Of a DNA stretch of 64,000 nucleotides, positions 61,480 to 64,000 are shown piece after piece. Numbering within the stretch: the first letter of the stretch is position 1; each line of letters starts with the position of its first letter. The DNA lies in contig OV050031.1 of the NCBI GenBank assembly GCA_920105625.2, positions 44,452,925-44,516,924 of the forward strand, in the 5' to 3' direction. Below the pieces are notes generated by a model, which worked only from the letters and a program-made list of their open reading frames with translations, had not been told where the DNA came from and did not search any database. Both the position numbers and the translations under genes were made by a program. The DNA comes from Clusia tigrina. Its lineage: Eukaryota; Arthropoda; Insecta; Diptera; Clusiidae.

Positions 61480-64000
61480 AAATGGTATTTTAATTCTAAA
61501 TTCCAACGCCAATGAAAATTAAATTGTATTTCCTTTGAAAATTCCAAAACCAATTAAAAGTAATTTTTATTACCGTTGAAAATTGCAATGCCAATTAAAA
61601 TTAAATTGCATTAAAATTGAAAATTCCAATGCCAATTTCAACTAAATTGTATTACCATTGAAAATTCCCATGCTAATTACAATTAATGGCATAACCATTG
61701 ACAATTCCAATGCCTATTAAAATTAAATTGCAAAATCATGGAAAGTTCCAATGCCAATTAATATTAAATTGCAATACCTTCGAAAATTCCAATGCCAATT
61801 AAAATTAAATGCAATACAATTAAAAATTCCAATGCTAATTAAAGCCAAATTGCATCACCATTGAAAATTCGAATCCCTATTAAAATTAAATTGCATTATT
61901 ATTGAAAATTTTAATTTCTAATTAAAATTAAATGGCACTACCATTCAAAGATTTAATGCTAATTAAAATTAAATTGCATTATCTCTAAAAATTTAATGCT
62001 AATTAAAATTAAATTGCATTACTATTGAAAATTCCATTGCCATTTAAAATTAAATGGCATTACAATTGAAAATTCTAAAGCTAATTAAAGTTAAATTGCA
62101 TTTACATTGACAATTCCAATGCCAGTTAAAATAAAGTTGAATTATCATTGCCAATTTCAATGTTAATTTAAATTGAATTGCATTGCCATTGAAAATTTCA
62201 ATGCTAATTACAATTAATTTGCATTACCATTGATATATCCAATATCTATTAAAATTAAATTGCATTACCATTGAAAATTCCAACGCCCATTAAAATTAAA
62301 TTGCGTCACCATTGAAAATGCCAATGCTAATTAAAATAAATTGCATTACCATTGAAATTTCCAATGCTAATTACAATTAAATTATATTACCATTAAAAAA
62401 TTAAAATTGCATTACCATTGAAAATTCCAATGTTAATAAAAATACAATTGCATTACTATTGAAAATTCCAATGCAAATTAAAGTTAAATTGCATTACCAT
62501 TGACAGTTCCTATGCCAATTATAATTAAATTAAATTGCATTACCAGAGATAATTCCATTGCCAATTAAAATAAAATTGCATTGCCATTGAAAATTCCAAT
62601 GCTAATTACAATTAAATTTTATAACCATTGACAATTCCAATGCTAATTAAAGTGAAAGTGCAATTTAATTTTAATTTCATTACCATTGACAATTCCAATG
62701 CCAATTAAAATCAAATTGCATTACCACTGAAAGTTCCAATGCCAATTAAAGTTAAATTGCGTAACCAATGAAATTAAAATTAAATTGCATTTCCATTGAA
62801 AATTTCTAAGCAAATTAATATTCAGTTGCATTACTGAAATTCAATGTTAATTAAATAAAATTCCATTATCAGTGAAAATTCCAATGCAAATTACAGTTAA
62901 ATTGCATTACAATTGACAATTCCAATACCAATTAAAATTAAAATACATTATCATTGATAATTCCATTGGTAATTAAAATTAATTTGCATTACCATTGAGA
63001 ATTCCAATGCTAATTAAAATTAAATTGCATTACCATTGAAAATTCCAATGCGAATTAAAGTTAAATTGCATTACCATTGACAATTCCAATGACAATTAAA
63101 ATAAAATTGCTTTACCATACACAACTCCAATGCTAATGACAATTAAATTGCATTACCATTAAAAATTCCAATTCCAGTTAATTTAAGTTGCATTAACATT
63201 TACAATTTCAATGCCAATTGAAATTAAATTGCACAACCATTGATTCCAATGCTAATTACAATTAATCTTTATTACCATTGACAATTCCAATGCTAATGAA
63301 AGTGAAAGTGCAATTTAATTTTAATTTCATTACCATTGACAATTCCAATGCCAATTAAAATCAAATTGCATTACCATTGAAAGTTCCAATGCCAATTAAA
63401 GTTAAATTGCGTAACCAATGAAATTAAAATTAAATTGCATTTCCATTGAAAATTTCTAAGCAAATTAATATTCAGTTGCATTACTCAAATTCAATGTTAA
63501 TTAAATAAAATTCCATTATCAGTGAAAATTCCAATGCAAATTACAGTTAAACTGCATTACAATTGACAATTCCAATACCAATTAAAATTAAAATACATTA
63601 TCATTGATAATTCCATTGGTAATTAAAATTAATTTGCATTACCATTGACAATTCCAATGCTAATTAAAATTAAATTGCATTACCACTGAAAATTCCAATG
63701 CGAATTAAAGTTAAATTGCATTACCATTGACAATTCCAATGACAATTAAAATAAAATTGCTTTACCATAAACAACTCCAATGCTAATTACAATTAAATTG
63801 CATTACCATTAAAAATTCCAATGACAATTAAAATAAAATTGCTTTACCATACACAACTCCAATGCTAATTACAATTAAATTGCATTACCATTAAAAATTC
63901 CAATTCCAGTTAATTTAAGTTGCATTAACATTTACAATTTCAATGCCAATTGAAATTAAATTGCACAACCATTGATTCCAATGCTAATTACAATTAATCT
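61480..64000 (+). repeat. Partial HOR unit, near-exact repeat of 51407 onward
   Basis: Follows 51407-53927 at a constant offset of 10,073 bp. I noticed only two differences in the wider 50786-53927 match, both single bases: AAAATGTATTTCC against AAATTGTATTTCC (51449 and 61522), and AAAGTAAAAGTG against AAAGTGAAAGTG (53226 and 63299). The unit continues past the window. Confidence 0.88.

Larger units (their letters stand above)
60368..64000. repeat. 41-bp satellite array, right end of window
   Basis: Satellite following the LTR of copy B. It is inverted to about 60606, then in the plus orientation. At about 60857 it switches abruptly into a near-exact copy of the sequence starting at 50786. 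The window ends inside the array. Confidence 0.96.

Noticed and set aside
1..64000. Replication-origin iterons or a plasmid/organelle origin
   Set aside because: The scale (over 60 kb), the multi-level HORs and the LTR retroelement fragments fit nuclear satellite DNA; no replication gene is present.
1..64000. Telomeric repeat or a CENP-B-like box
   Set aside because: No TTAGG- or TTAGGG-type tandem repeat was seen, and no monomer contains a CENP-B-box-like core. A centromeric role remains possible but is not shown by sequence.

Overview
This window is almost entirely one AT-rich tandem satellite from a eukaryotic genome. No cellular gene is visible. The monomer is about 41 bp and about 22% GC: an AATTAAAATTAAATTG stretch, then CATTACC, then a small dyad CATTG-(7 nt)-CAATG. 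A near-consensus copy lies at 3741-3781. Monomers are arranged hierarchically. About 16 of them form a 651-bp sub-unit, and larger higher-order repeats (HORs) of 2.2-7.5 kb can be phased by the landmark AAATGGTATT. That landmark occurs at 2211, 9681, 11925, 17028, 19386, 21788, 24228, 27199, 29680, 31924, 35537, 41483, 45150, 51407, 54780, 57883 and 61480. A 2244-bp HOR form occurs three times with the same length. Other units differ by insertions, deletions and local duplications. This looks like a centromeric, pericentromeric or other heterochromatic array, but position on a chromosome cannot be read from the sequence.

Three islands break the satellite. Two (37404-38071 and 59709-60367) are copies of one truncated LTR retrotransposon on the minus strand. 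Each has a complete-looking LTR (TG...CA, 426 and 417 bp), a tRNA-Lys-type primer binding site one base inside the LTR, a short leader, and the first ~50 codons of a gag-like frame with a SAP-like motif. The frame then runs out into satellite. Both copies share the same truncation point and are followed by the same ~240 bp of satellite in inverted orientation. They therefore descend from one rearrangement later copied as part of the array, not from two insertions. The third island (41958-42205) has no second copy in the window. It looks like a solo LTR or short terminal-repeat element (TGTTAAA...TTTAACA) inserted into a finished HOR.

Layout: 1-17.0 kb, HORs with nested 651-, 1138- and 3322-bp duplications, related to each other at an offset of 9714 bp; 17.0-29.7 kb, a run of more regular 2.36-2.97 kb HORs; 29.7-35.5 kb, a third copy of the left-end segment; 35.5-41.5 kb, retroelement copy A, inverted satellite and a divergent satellite subfamily; 41.5-51.4 kb, HORs with the solo LTR-like insert and a second divergent block; 51.4-64 kb, HORs of 3373 and 3103 bp, retroelement copy B, and an abrupt junction near 60857 after which sequence from 50786 onward repeats almost exactly (offset 10,073 bp).

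The host is a eukaryote. The tRNA-Lys primer site and the SAP-like gag start would suit an animal, perhaps an arthropod, but this is inference. All offsets and differences were read by eye. I see no new functional system; the interest lies in the array's architecture and rearrangement history.
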